DNA of 64,000 nucleotides, taken from Aliamphritea hakodatensis. Its GTDB lineage: Bacteria; Pseudomonadota; Gammaproteobacteria; Pseudomonadales; Balneatricaceae. The stretch covers positions 1,922,001 through 1,986,000 of the forward strand of contig NZ_AP025281.1 in assembly GCF_024347195.1 (NCBI RefSeq), in the 5' to 3' direction. The translations under genes and the position numbers were made by a program. Positions 17,801-26,230 of the stretch are shown one piece after another (positions within the stretch are counted from its first letter, which is position 1; each line of letters opens with the position of its first letter). The notes under the pieces are model-generated. The model was not told the origin of the DNA, ran no database searches, and saw only the letters and a list, made by a program, of their open reading frames with translations.

Positions 17801-18304
17801 GATAGTGAACTCACCGTGTTCATAGACGTTATCGCTTTGCCGGTAACCTGCGTCGGTAAGCTGGAGGCGCATTTTGTCGGTGTCCAGCGTCTGGCCGGTA
17901 TCAAGCATCAGTACGTTGCCCGCAAGAAAGCGCGGCGGGGCAATCCGGTGCATCAGGGTGCTCAGCGGGACAATTAGAACGCCTTTCTTTTGCCGGGGCA
18001 GGCTGTACAGGGTGCTGATACGCTGGGAAATAATATCCTGGTGCGGGGAAAAGCTGTCATAGGGCAGGGTTTCCCAGTCGGCGAACAGCAGCGGTGCCGG
18101 TGTGTTCTGCGGGCTGAAAAAGCTGATTTCGCTTTCCAGCCGGGTGGCGGTATCGGTGTCGTTGGTGATGCACAGCAGTAAACCGTCATGCTGGCGGGCG
18201 ATATCGGCAATGAATAATCCACGGGCGCTGCCATGAAGGGCGCCTATGCGGCGGATATCGCCATCTTTTTCCGGTAGCTGGTATTCTGCGGCAAACACGT
18301 GCAC
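14852..18304 (-). CDS. mfd: Transcription-repair coupling factor Mfd
   Basis: Mfd removes stalled RNA polymerase at DNA lesions and recruits UvrA. The 1150-residue protein has the usual order: a UvrB-like N-terminal module, an RNA-polymerase interaction domain (SPVVHIDHGVGRYQGL) and a RecG-like translocase. The translocase shows RLVCGDVGFGKTEVAMRA (Walker A) and DEEH box VIIDEEHRFGVQQ, followed by TATPIPRTLNMAMSG and QLRGRVGRS. A C-terminal UvrA-binding and autoinhibitory domain ends it. The start is GTG at 18304, with AGGA five bases upstream. It diverges from gap across 293 bp. Confidence 0.98.
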   Translation of the reverse strand: MHVFAAEYQLPEKDGDIRRIGALHGSARGLFIADIARQHDGLLLCITNDTDTATRLESEISFFSPQNTPAPLLFADWETLPYDSFSPHQDIISQRISTLYSLPRQKKGVLIVPLSTLMHRIAPPRFLAGNVLMLDTGQTLDTDKMRLQLTDAGYRQSDNVYEHGEFTIRGSIIDIFPMGSQLPYRIDLFDDEIDTLRTFDPETQRSLDKVDSIRLLPAKEFPFDTDAIRAFKQHWRETFDVDYKRCPTYTDVSAGITPPGIEYYHPLFFGDSATLFDYLPDNTLVIAEHDLEQHAEHFWQEVGNRYEERRYDIEKPILPPQQLFLSSQDLFSTLKPARRVQLQKENLTAKAGRYNLSCTEPPTLTINAQHNQPLAELKTFLDSCQERVLFCAESAGRREALLELLARIDIKPDVTDSLDTFLTTDASVSITIYPLEKGLVLPGKFQLISENQLFGQQVFQRRRRSRDQEQSDQVIRNLTELNIGSPVVHIDHGVGRYQGLVTLDLDAQTSEFLMLEYANESKLYVPVASLHLISRYSGAGDDLAPLHRLGTEQWSKARRKAAEKVRDTAAELLDIYARRAARKGFRFSAPDEHYASFSAAFPFEETVDQANAIQSVVKDMTAKQPMDRLVCGDVGFGKTEVAMRAAFMAVQSTKQVAVLVPTTLLAQQHYENFKDRFADWPVNVELISRFRSGKQTSAVLDKMAEGKIDIVIGTHKLIQNDIKFADLGLVIIDEEHRFGVQQKERLKSLRSQVDILTLTATPIPRTLNMAMSGIRDLSIIATPPAKRLSVKTFVRQADTPLKKEAILRELMRGGQVYYLHNEVKTIEQTAEEIRAMIPEARVGVGHGQMRERELEQVMTDFYHKRYNVLVCTTIIETGIDVPNANTIIIDRADKFGLAQLHQLRGRVGRSHHQAYAYLMTPHPKAMTSDAHKRLEAIESAHDLGAGFTLATHDMEIRGAGELLGEGQSGQIQSIGFSLYMEMLEQAVESIKEGKTPNLEQPLKQGVEINLRLPALIPDDYLPDVHTRLIMYKRIASARNDIELKELQIEMIDRFGILPEQSKNLFRQTLLKLQADNLGIVKIDAGSETGRIEFAADTRVDPFTLVTMVQKHPQKYRLEGASQLKFTSNMDTIEQRFNFIEQLLTQLAKQS

Positions 18305-18504
18305 TGATGTCCTGTTAAATCTGCTAAAAGGCTGCTTATGTTACGGTGGAATTCCGAAATGTACATATGTTGTTGTCAGCGTAGCGGAAAAGCTTTGTAT
18401 TTTTACTACAAAAACTGCGAATAATGTTTTTTTGCCGGGGTTTCATCAGAGTTGGTCAATTATGACAAGTCTACCTTTTGGCGAGAAAAATTCCCGATTG
18501 GCAT

Positions 18505-18533
18505 TTGCCCGCAGCCTGAGAAAAGAGGATAAT
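18505..18533 (+). promoter_or_regulatory. Possible sigma70 promoter of gap
   Basis: TTGCCC (18505-18510) and GATAAT (18528-18533) are separated by 17 bp, giving a predicted start near 18540 and a leader of about 58 bases before the gap GTG. The -35 match is only 4 of 6, so this is a candidate. Confidence 0.4.
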
Positions 18534-18597
18534 GCCGGCCAGCAAACATTGCTGCTATTTTGACTACTTTCTATATTGCCTATTTTTGGAGCAAGCC

Positions 18598-20046
18598 GTG
18601 AGCCAAGAACAAGTGTTAGCTGACTGGAAAGGTCGCGAAGCATTAGCTGAAGAGATGATCCCGCTGATCGGGCGTCTGTACCGTGATAAAAACATTGAAT
18701 CGTCTGTGTACGGTCGCCTGCTGATTAAGCGTTCAGTCGTGAATGTGTTGAAGGCCCACCGTTTTGTACGTCAGGTTGAAGATCAGGAACTGTCTGTTTT
18801 TGATACTTTCCCGGTACTGCAGGCACTGGATAAGATGGATGTAAACAGCGCTCACGTTGACGTGGGTAAGCTGGCTGTTAAATTCCGTAAGGAAGGTAAC
18901 GGTGCATCTCTGGAAGACTTCCTGGCTGAAGAGCTGGCTCCGGTAATCGGTGGTGAAGCGTCTCAGGGTACTGATGTTGTCCTGTACGGTTTTGGCCGTA
19001 TCGGCCGTCTGCTGGCGCGTTTGCTGATCGAACGTACCGGTGGTGGTCAGTCGCTGCGTTTGCGTGCAATTGTGGTACGTAAAGGTAAGGCTGCCAAGGA
19101 TCTTGAGAAGCGTGCCAGCCTGCTGCGCCGTGACTCTGTACACGGTTCTTTCCGCGGAACTATCCGTGTAGATGAAGAAAATCAGGCGATCATTGCTAAT
19201 GGCAATATGATCAAGGTTATCTACTCTGACGGTCCTGATCAGGTTGATTACACCGCGCATGGGATTAACAATGCGCTGGTACTGGATAACACCGGTATCT
19301 GGCGTGATAAAGACGGCCTGTCTCTGCACCTGAAATCCAAGGGTGTTGCCAAGGTTGCTCTGACTGCACCGGGTAAAGGCGTTAAGAATATCGTTATGGG
19401 TGTTAACCACGGCGATATCGAAGACAGCGATACTGTACTGTCTGCGGCGTCCTGCACCACTAACGCAATCTCTCCTGTCCTGAAGGCGATCGATGCTGAG
19501 TACGGCGTAACCAACGGTCACGTTGAGACTGTTCACGCGTACACCAACGATCAGAACCTGATTGATAACTATCATAAAGGTGACCGTCGTGGCCGTGCTG
19601 CCGGTCTGAACATGGTTATCACTGAGACCGGTGCGGCGAAGGCTGTATCCAAGGCGCTGCCACAGCTGGAAGGTAAGCTGACCGGTAATGCGATCCGTGT
19701 TCCTACGCCAAACGTTTCAATGGCGATTCTGAACCTGAACCTGGATAAAGAGACTGATAAAGAAACGCTGAACGCGTTCCTGCGTCATCAGGCGCTGCAC
19801 TCTCCACTGCAGAAGCAGATCGACTACAGCAACTCTCCGGAAGCGGTATCCAGTGATTTCGTTGGCTCCCGTGCAGCCGGTGTTGTTGATTCTCTGGCGA
19901 CCATTGCTGAAGGTAACCGTTGCGTACTGTATGTTTGGTACGATAACGAGTTCGGTTACAGCTGTCAGGTTATTCGCATGGCGCACCGTATGGCTCAGTG
20001 CACTTTGCCGGCCTTCCCTAAGGCAACCCGTCACACTGACGCTTAA
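18598..20046 (+). CDS. gap: Glyceraldehyde-3-phosphate dehydrogenase, long form
   Basis: This GAPDH converts glyceraldehyde-3-phosphate and NAD(P)+ to 1,3-bisphosphoglycerate. At 482 residues it is about 150 longer than classical enzymes: an N-terminal extension of about 125 residues precedes the Rossmann motif VLYGFGRIGRLLARLL. The nucleophile is Cys286 (SAASCTTNA). The pattern matches the long GAPDH next to mfd in Pseudomonas (PA3001). Start GTG 18598 has GGAG six bases upstream; an ATG at 18532 lacks support. A strong terminator follows. Coenzyme choice and direction of flux cannot be read off. Confidence 0.94.
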   Translation: MSQEQVLADWKGREALAEEMIPLIGRLYRDKNIESSVYGRLLIKRSVVNVLKAHRFVRQVEDQELSVFDTFPVLQALDKMDVNSAHVDVGKLAVKFRKEGNGASLEDFLAEELAPVIGGEASQGTDVVLYGFGRIGRLLARLLIERTGGGQSLRLRAIVVRKGKAAKDLEKRASLLRRDSVHGSFRGTIRVDEENQAIIANGNMIKVIYSDGPDQVDYTAHGINNALVLDNTGIWRDKDGLSLHLKSKGVAKVALTAPGKGVKNIVMGVNHGDIEDSDTVLSAASCTTNAISPVLKAIDAEYGVTNGHVETVHAYTNDQNLIDNYHKGDRRGRAAGLNMVITETGAAKAVSKALPQLEGKLTGNAIRVPTPNVSMAILNLNLDKETDKETLNAFLRHQALHSPLQKQIDYSNSPEAVSSDFVGSRAAGVVDSLATIAEGNRCVLYVWYDNEFGYSCQVIRMAHRMAQCTLPAFPKATRHTDA

Positions 20047-20064
20047 TTGTCTAAAAAATAAACG

Positions 20065-20094
20065 AAAAACCGCCTGTTTGGGCGGTTTTTTTTG
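20065..20094 (+). terminator. Rho-independent terminator after gap
   Basis: AAAAACCGCC (20065-20074) pairs perfectly with GGCGGTTTTT (20081-20090) around a 6-nt loop, and the T-run continues. It is 18 bp after the gap stop. Confidence 0.9.
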
Positions 20095-20168
20095 GTTTTT
20101 TTCTTATATGTCTTTTTGGAATAAGCCTATTCCTTATTGATATATGAGAGTTACTCATTTCTTGATCT

Positions 20169-20336
20169 AAAACCGGCGTTTATCGGACGGTTTTGTAGAA
20201 AATTTACCGCCTGAACCTTATACTAGACCAGTTTTAAGGTTGGGATAGCTCCACCTGAATTCAGAGCCTGGCATATGGCTATTTTTTTGCCTGAAAAGTG
20301 AACAAATAGTTGTGCGTCAGACCCTTGATGAAGGTC
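20169..20336 (+). promoter_or_regulatory. nqr upstream region with three predicted hairpins
   Basis: Between the gap terminator and nqrA (about 280 bp) no ORF is seen. Three inverted repeats occur: AAAACCG/CGGTTTT (20169-20175, 20188-20194), AACCTTA/TAAGGTT (20214-20220, 20235-20241) and GACC-TT/AA-GGTC (20320-20336, one bulged base). They could be operators or a structured nqr leader. The nqr promoter must lie here but I cannot place it with confidence. Confidence 0.35.
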
Positions 20337-20376
20337 CGGAGTCCTGAAAAATTATAATAGAAATTGGGTGAGGCGG

Positions 20377-21708
20377 ATGATCAAGATCAACAAGGGTCTG
20401 GATCTACCTATAACGGGCGCGCCTGAACAGTCTGTATCTGCAGCTGTTGAGGCAAAGACCGTCGCCGTGATCGGCTTCGATTACATAGGTATGAAACCTA
20501 CGATGCTGGTTAAGGCGGGAGACCGGGTTAAACTCGGTCAAGTGATCTTTACCGACAAAAAAACGGTTGGTGTTAATTACACAGCCCCTGCGGCAGGTGT
20601 GGTTAAAGCAATTAATCGTGGTGAGAAAAGGGCTTTGCAGTCTGTTGTGATCGAAGTCGATGGCGATGAAGCTGTAGAGTTTACAAAATACGATGCCAGC
20701 CAGTTGGCGTCAGTGACGGCGGAACAGGTTGAAGAAACCCTGGTTGCGTCGGGCCAGTGGACCGCATTACGGACCCGGCCATTCAGTAAAGTACCGGCTC
20801 CCGGTACAAAACCATCATCAATCTTTGTGACAGCGATGGATACTAATCCGCTGGCGGCAGATCCTGCCGTGATTATCGCTGAACAGAAAGATGCTTTCAG
20901 TCAGGGTCTGACGCTGCTGGGTAAGCTGGCGCAGGTTCACCTGTGTAAAGCATCAGGTGCTGATGTGCCGTCTGCTGATGGTGTTAACGTTGCCGAGTTT
21001 TCAGGTGTGCATCCGGCGGGCAATGCCGGTACGCATATTCACTTCCTGGATCCGGCCTCTGAAAAGAAGACTGTCTGGACGATCGGTTACCAGGATGTCA
21101 TCGCAGTCGGTAAGTTGTTTACCACAGGTAAATTATTTACCGACCGTGTAGTGGCACTGGCGGGACCTCAGGTAAGTGCTCCGACGCTGTTGCGTACCCG
21201 TGTGGGCGCAGATCTGGAAGAGCTGACTGCAGGCCGTCTGGTAAGTGGTGATAACCGTGTGATCAGTGGCTCAATCCTGAATGGCCGTAATGCCAGTGGT
21301 GCGTTTGCATACCTGGGACGTTATGCCAGCCAGGTATCTGTGTTGCTGGAAGGCCGCGAACGTGAGTTCATGGGCTGGGTTGCACCGGGTAGCGAGAAGT
21401 TCTCTGTCCTGAATATGTTTGCTTCGGCGTTATCTAAGGGTAAAAAGTTTGCGTTCACCACAACCACTAACGGTTCGGAACGTGCAATGCTGCCTGTTGG
21501 TCAGTTTGAAGAACTGATGCCGCTGGATATCCTGCCAACTCAGCTGCTGCGTGCACTGGTTGTCGGTGATATGGAGAACGCGATTGCGCTGGGTTGTCTG
21601 GAGCTGGATGAAGAAGATCTGGCACTGATGACGTTCGCTTGCCCTGGCAAATATGAGTATGGCCCGATCTTGCGGGATAACCTGACAACGATCGAGAAAG
21701 AGGGCTGA
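20377..21708 (+). CDS. nqrA: Na+-translocating NADH:quinone reductase subunit A
   Basis: NqrA is the peripheral cytoplasmic subunit of the sodium-pumping respiratory NADH dehydrogenase. The 443-residue product begins with the family-typical MIKINKGLDLPITGAPEQ. It contains RTRPFSKVPAPGTKPSSIFV and DPASEKKTVWTIGYQDVIA. The ATG at 20377 is chosen to match that N-terminus; a GTG nine bases earlier is the alternative. It is the first gene of a tightly packed operon of eight genes, nqrB starting two bases after its stop. Confidence 0.97.
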   Translation: MIKINKGLDLPITGAPEQSVSAAVEAKTVAVIGFDYIGMKPTMLVKAGDRVKLGQVIFTDKKTVGVNYTAPAAGVVKAINRGEKRALQSVVIEVDGDEAVEFTKYDASQLASVTAEQVEETLVASGQWTALRTRPFSKVPAPGTKPSSIFVTAMDTNPLAADPAVIIAEQKDAFSQGLTLLGKLAQVHLCKASGADVPSADGVNVAEFSGVHPAGNAGTHIHFLDPASEKKTVWTIGYQDVIAVGKLFTTGKLFTDRVVALAGPQVSAPTLLRTRVGADLEELTAGRLVSGDNRVISGSILNGRNASGAFAYLGRYASQVSVLLEGREREFMGWVAPGSEKFSVLNMFASALSKGKKFAFTTTTNGSERAMLPVGQFEELMPLDILPTQLLRALVVGDMENAIALGCLELDEEDLALMTFACPGKYEYGPILRDNLTTIEKEG

Positions 21709-21710
21709 AG

Positions 21711-22916
21711 ATGAGCTTACGTAATATTCTCGACAAGATGGAACCTCACTTCCATAAAGGCGGCAAGTACGAAAACTGGTACGCCCTTTATGAAGCGGCG
21801 GATACTATCTTCTACACGCCGGGTCACGTAACCAAGGCGGCTGCTCACATCCGTGATGCGGTTGACCTTAAGCGTATGATGATTTTGGTATGGATGTGTA
21901 CTTTCCCGGCTATTTTAATCGGTCTGTACAATGTTGGTCTGCAGGCCAATATGGGTATGGCCGAGCTGGGTATGACCGAAGTTGACGGTTGGCGCGGTGC
22001 GATTGCCGGTGCCCTGACCGGATTCGACGCAAACAGTATCTGGGATAACATTATCCACGGTGCGGTTTACTGGTTGCCTATCTATGCGGTTACCTTTGTG
22101 GTGGGTGGCTTCTGGGAAGTCCTGTTTGCCATGAAACGTGGCCATGAAGTTAACGAAGGTTTCTTCGTAACATCTATCCTGTTCTCCCTGATTCTGCCAG
22201 CGACTATTCCGTTGTGGCAGGTTGCTCTGGGTATTTCTTTCGGTGTTGTTATCGGTAAGGAAGTATTCGGCGGTACAGGTAAAAACTTCCTGAACCCGGC
22301 GCTGACCGGCCGTGCGTTCCTGTTCTTTGCATATCCTGCACAGATGTCAGGTGATGCAATCTGGACTGCTGTTGACGGTTTCTCCGGTGCGACCCCTCTG
22401 GGTATGGCTGCACTGGGTGGTGTTGACGCGATCATGGCGCAGGGTGTGAGCTGGATGGATGCCTTCCTGGGCTTTATTCCGGGTTCTGTCGGTGAAACCT
22501 CTACTCTGGCGATTCTGATTGGTGGTGCAGTTATTCTGTTTGCCCGTATCGCGGCCTGGCGCATTGTTGCCGGTGTCTTCCTGGGTATGGTTGCAACGTC
22601 AACGCTGCTGAACGTGATCGGTTCTGATTCGAACCCAATGTTCGCGATGCCTTTCTACTGGCACTTTGTACTGGGTGGTTTTGCCTTCGGTATGATGTTC
22701 ATGGCAACGGATCCTGTGTCTTCTTCCATGACTAACGTGGGTAAGTGGTACTTTGGTGCGCTGGTTGGCATCATGGTCGTACTGATCCGTGTGGTTAACC
22801 CTGCATTCCCGGAAGGTATGATGCTGGCGATTCTGTTCGCTAACCTTTTTGCGCCGCTGATTGATAACTTCGTCATGCAGGCTAACATCAAGCGGAGGAT
22901 TGCACGCAATGGCTAG
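21711..22916 (+). CDS. nqrB: Na+-translocating NADH:quinone reductase subunit B
   Basis: NqrB is the large membrane subunit with about ten hydrophobic helices. It carries riboflavin, quinone-contact residues and a covalent FMN. The FMN-anchoring threonine is visible as Thr228 in GFSGATPLGMAAL. The 401-residue protein starts with SLRNILDKMEPHFHKGGKYE, as expected. Its end overlaps the nqrC start by eight bases, indicating coupled translation. The attachment of FMN needs ApbE, encoded downstream in the same operon. Confidence 0.97.
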   Translation: MSLRNILDKMEPHFHKGGKYENWYALYEAADTIFYTPGHVTKAAAHIRDAVDLKRMMILVWMCTFPAILIGLYNVGLQANMGMAELGMTEVDGWRGAIAGALTGFDANSIWDNIIHGAVYWLPIYAVTFVVGGFWEVLFAMKRGHEVNEGFFVTSILFSLILPATIPLWQVALGISFGVVIGKEVFGGTGKNFLNPALTGRAFLFFAYPAQMSGDAIWTAVDGFSGATPLGMAALGGVDAIMAQGVSWMDAFLGFIPGSVGETSTLAILIGGAVILFARIAAWRIVAGVFLGMVATSTLLNVIGSDSNPMFAMPFYWHFVLGGFAFGMMFMATDPVSSSMTNVGKWYFGALVGIMVVLIRVVNPAFPEGMMLAILFANLFAPLIDNFVMQANIKRRIARNG

Positions 22917-23688
22917 TAATAACGATACCATTGGTAAGACGCTTACCGTTGCCGTTTCGCTGTGTGTGGTCTGTTCGATCATCGTATCTGCGGCGGCTGT
23001 TATGTTGCGTCCTGCTCAGCAGGCCAACAAAGACCTTGACCGTAAATCCAATATTCTGGCGGCTGCCGGTATTTCTGACAGCAGCAAATCGGTTGATGAG
23101 CTGTTTGCACAGATCACCACCCGCATGCTGGATATGGAAACCGGCAAATTCACCGATGCTGTTCAGGCTGACGGTTACGATGCCCGTCAGGCCGCGAAAG
23201 ATCCGGCTCAGTCTATTCAGCTGACCGCTGATCAGGATATCGCCAGTATTCGCCGTCAGGCCCGCTATATGCCGGTCTACGTGGTTGAAGACCAGGGCGA
23301 GATTGAAAAGCTGATCCTGCCGGTTCACGGCTATGGCCTGTGGTCTACACTGTACGGTTTCATCGCCCTTGAAGGTGATCTGAATACTGTTGGTGGGTTT
23401 GGCTTCTATGAGCATGCTGAAACACCGGGTCTGGGTGGTGAAGTGGATAATCCTGTCTGGAAGAATCTGTGGCAGGGTAAGTCTGTGTATGCAGAAGGTT
23501 CTTACACCCCTAAGCTTGCTGTTATTAAAGGCAAGGTTGGTGCCGGTACCGCTGATGCTGAGTACAAAGTCGACGGACTTTCCGGTGCGACTCTGACCAG
23601 CGTAGGTGTGTCGAATCTGGTGCAGTTCTGGATGGGCGAGAATGGTTATGCACCATTCCTGGCTAATCTGAAAGCGGGAGGTGCTTAA
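22909..23688 (+). CDS. nqrC: Na+-translocating NADH:quinone reductase subunit C
   Basis: NqrC is anchored by one N-terminal helix (TLTVAVSLCVVCSIIVSAAAV) and exposes a periplasmic FMN domain. The FMN-linking threonine is Thr228 in GLSGATLTSVGVSNLV. The start at ATG 22909 has GGAGG upstream and overlaps nqrB; the longer frame from 22861 was rejected because it adds residues unlike the family. Length is 259 residues, within the normal range. Confidence 0.96.
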   Translation: MASNNDTIGKTLTVAVSLCVVCSIIVSAAAVMLRPAQQANKDLDRKSNILAAAGISDSSKSVDELFAQITTRMLDMETGKFTDAVQADGYDARQAAKDPAQSIQLTADQDIASIRRQARYMPVYVVEDQGEIEKLILPVHGYGLWSTLYGFIALEGDLNTVGGFGFYEHAETPGLGGEVDNPVWKNLWQGKSVYAEGSYTPKLAVIKGKVGAGTADAEYKVDGLSGATLTSVGVSNLVQFWMGENGYAPFLANLKAGGA

Positions 23689-23690
23689 GC

Positions 23691-24350
23691 ATGTCTAAGA
23701 CGAATGAAGTGGTTATAACACCAATCTTCAAGAACAACCCGATTGCTTTGCAGATTCTGGGTGTATGTTCTGCCCTGGCGGTTACCAGCAGCATGTCGGT
23801 TACCGTGGTTATGTGTCTGGCACTGACCAGTGTAACAGCGTTTTCTAACCTGTTTATTTCCAGTATCCGTAACCATGTACCTGGTAACATCCGTATTATC
23901 GTACAGATGACCATCATTGCCTCTCTGGTAATCGTGGTTGACCAGGTACTGAAGGCATTTGCCTATGAGATTTCCAAGCAGCTGTCGGTATTCGTTGGTC
24001 TGATTATTACCAACTGTATCGTCATGGGCCGTGCGGAAGCCTTTGCGATGAAGAACCCGCCGGGCATTTCGTTCCTGGACGGTATTGGTAATGGTCTGGG
24101 TTACTCTGTGGTTCTGCTGAGTGTTGGTTTTGTCCGTGAACTGTTCGGTTCCGGTAAGCTGTTTGGCATTGAAATTCTGCCACTGGTTACCGATGGCGGC
24201 TGGTACTACAGCAATGGTCTGTTGCTGTTGCCACCAAGTGCCTTCTTCCTGATCGGTATTTTCATCTGGATCCTGCGTACTGCGTACCCGGATCAGGTTG
24301 AAAAGCCGGAGTTCGAAATGGCGCCTAACACTAAGAAGGAGGCAGCGTAA
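23691..24350 (+). CDS. nqrD: Na+-translocating NADH:quinone reductase subunit D
   Basis: NqrD is an integral membrane subunit of 219 residues with six hydrophobic helices. It is homologous to RnfE and includes KNNPIALQILGVCSALAVTS and ITNCIVMGRAEAFAMKNPP. NqrD and NqrE together coordinate an intramembrane Fe-S cluster through cysteines such as those in LGVCSALA and TNCIVMG. It starts two bases after nqrC and its stop overlaps the nqrE ATG. Confidence 0.96.
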   Translation: MSKTNEVVITPIFKNNPIALQILGVCSALAVTSSMSVTVVMCLALTSVTAFSNLFISSIRNHVPGNIRIIVQMTIIASLVIVVDQVLKAFAYEISKQLSVFVGLIITNCIVMGRAEAFAMKNPPGISFLDGIGNGLGYSVVLLSVGFVRELFGSGKLFGIEILPLVTDGGWYYSNGLLLLPPSAFFLIGIFIWILRTAYPDQVEKPEFEMAPNTKKEAA

Positions 24351-24958
24351 TGGAACATTATATTAGCCTGCTGGTTAAAGCCATTTTCGTTGAGAATATG
24401 GCACTGGCCTTCTTCCTGGGTATGTGTACATTCCTGGCGATTTCCAAGAAGGTACAGACAGCAATCGGTCTGGGTATCGCAGTAATTGTTGTACTGACAA
24501 TTACCGTGCCGGTAAACAACCTGATCTATAACTACCTGCTGAAGGACGGCGCGCTGGCGTGGGCCGGTATGCCGGACGTGGATCTGAGCTTCCTGGGTCT
24601 GATCTCGTACATCGGTGTAATTGCAGCGATGGTACAGGTCCTGGAGATGTTCCTGGATAAATACGTACCGGCGCTGTACAACGCGCTGGGGGTATTCCTG
24701 CCGCTGATCACCGTAAACTGTGCAATCCTTGGTGCTGCACTGTTCATGGTAGAGCGTGACTACAACTTCGGTGAAAGTGTGGTCTACGGTGCCGGTGCCG
24801 GTATCGGCTGGGCGCTGGCGATTGCGACGCTGGCAGGTATCCGTGAGAAACTGCGTTACAGCGATGTACCGCATGGTCTGCGTGGCCTGGGTATCACCTT
24901 CATTACTGTTGGTCTGATGTCTCTTGGCTTCATGTCTTTCTCAGGTGTTCAGCTTTAA
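24350..24958 (+). CDS. nqrE: Na+-translocating NADH:quinone reductase subunit E
   Basis: NqrE (202 residues) is the inverted-topology partner of NqrD. It begins MEHYISLLVKAIFVENMALA, contains the conserved FFLGMCTFLAISKKV and the second cluster-type cysteine in PLITVNCAILGAALF. Six hydrophobic helices are evident. The ATG overlaps the nqrD stop by one base. A 33-bp gap with AAAGGAA separates it from nqrF. Confidence 0.96.
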   Translation: MEHYISLLVKAIFVENMALAFFLGMCTFLAISKKVQTAIGLGIAVIVVLTITVPVNNLIYNYLLKDGALAWAGMPDVDLSFLGLISYIGVIAAMVQVLEMFLDKYVPALYNALGVFLPLITVNCAILGAALFMVERDYNFGESVVYGAGAGIGWALAIATLAGIREKLRYSDVPHGLRGLGITFITVGLMSLGFMSFSGVQL

Positions 24959-24991
24959 CAGGCTGCATGAACAACGAAAGGAATTAATGCG

Positions 24992-26224
24992 ATGAATGCA
25001 GAAATTATTCTTGGTGTTGTCATGTTTACCGCAGTGGTGCTTGCACTGGTTGCGGTAATCCTGGCAGCCCGTGCCAAGCTGGTTAACAGCGGTAATGTGA
25101 CCATCGAAATCAACGGTGATCCGGAAAAAACAATTCAGGTGCCTGCAGGTGACAAACTGCTGCAAACACTGGCGGGTCAGGGTGTATTCCTGGCATCAGC
25201 CTGTGGTGGCGGCGGTACCTGCGCACAGTGCTCATGTATTGTTGAAGAAGGCGGTGGCGGTATGCTGCCAACTGAAGAGCCTCACTTCACTAAAGGTCAG
25301 GCCCGTGAAGGCTGGCGTCTGTCATGTCAGGTTGCTGTTAAACAGGACATGAAGATTGAAGTTGAAGATGACGTCTTCGGTGTTAAGAAGTGGGAATGTA
25401 CAGTTGATTCTAACCCGAACGTAGCAACGTTCATCAAAGAGCTGACCCTGCGTCTGCCTGAAGGTGAAAACGTTGACTTCCGTGCCGGTGGTTATGTTCA
25501 GCTGGAATGTCCTCCGCACGAAGTGCACTACAAGGATTTTGATATCCAGGAAGAGTACCGTGAAGACTGGGACCGTTTCGACCAGTGGCGCTATGTGTCC
25601 AAGGTTGACGAGACCACTATCCGGGCTTACTCGATGGCAAACTATCCGGAAGAGAAGGGTATTGTTAAGTTCAATATCCGTATCGCGTCTCCGCCTCCGG
25701 GTGGTCCGGAAGGTATTCCGCCGGGTAAAATGTCTTCTTTCGTATTCAGCCTTAAAGAAGGTGACAAAATCAGTGTATACGGTCCGTTTGGTGAGTTCTT
25801 CGCTAAAGATACCGATGCAGAGATGGTGTTCATCGGTGGTGGTGCAGGCATGGCGCCTATGCGTTCCCATATCTTTGATCAGCTGAAGCGTCTGAATTCT
25901 ACCCGTAAGATGTCTTTCTGGTACGGTGCCCGTAGTTTGCGGGAAGCCTTCTACAATGATGAATATGACATGCTGGCTGCAGAGAACGATAACTTCGTTT
26001 GGCATCTGGCGCTGTCTGATCCTCAGCCAGAAGATAACTGGGAAGGTTATACCGGTTTCATCCATAACGTACTGTATGAAAACTATCTGCGTGATCATGA
26101 CGCGCCTGAAGATTGTGAGTACTACATGTGCGGACCGCCAATGATGAACTCAGCGGTTATCAAGATGCTGGAAGATATGGGTGTTGAGCCTGAAAATATC
26201 CTGCTTGATGACTTTGGTGGATAA
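24992..26224 (+). CDS. nqrF: Na+-translocating NADH:quinone reductase subunit F
   Basis: NqrF accepts electrons from NADH. The 410-residue protein has one N-terminal membrane helix and then a plant-type [2Fe-2S] domain with ligands Cys71, Cys77, Cys80 and Cys112 (ASACGGGGTCAQCSC and LSCQ). A FAD-binding domain (IRAYSMANYPEEKG) follows, then an NADH-binding domain (VFIGGGAGMAPMRSH, YMCGPPMM). It is followed six bases later by apbE. Confidence 0.97.
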   Translation: MNAEIILGVVMFTAVVLALVAVILAARAKLVNSGNVTIEINGDPEKTIQVPAGDKLLQTLAGQGVFLASACGGGGTCAQCSCIVEEGGGGMLPTEEPHFTKGQAREGWRLSCQVAVKQDMKIEVEDDVFGVKKWECTVDSNPNVATFIKELTLRLPEGENVDFRAGGYVQLECPPHEVHYKDFDIQEEYREDWDRFDQWRYVSKVDETTIRAYSMANYPEEKGIVKFNIRIASPPPGGPEGIPPGKMSSFVFSLKEGDKISVYGPFGEFFAKDTDAEMVFIGGGAGMAPMRSHIFDQLKRLNSTRKMSFWYGARSLREAFYNDEYDMLAAENDNFVWHLALSDPQPEDNWEGYTGFIHNVLYENYLRDHDAPEDCEYYMCGPPMMNSAVIKMLEDMGVEPENILLDDFGG

Positions 26225-26230
26225 GCATTA

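Noticed and set aside
14858..18181. Several plus-strand open frames of 62 to 187 codons
   Set aside because: All lie antisense to mfd, which is conserved over its full length.
20353..20358. TATAAT just before nqrA as a promoter -10 box
   Set aside because: No acceptable -35 at 16-18 bp, and the resulting leader would be about 12 nt; TTGATG is 22 bp away.
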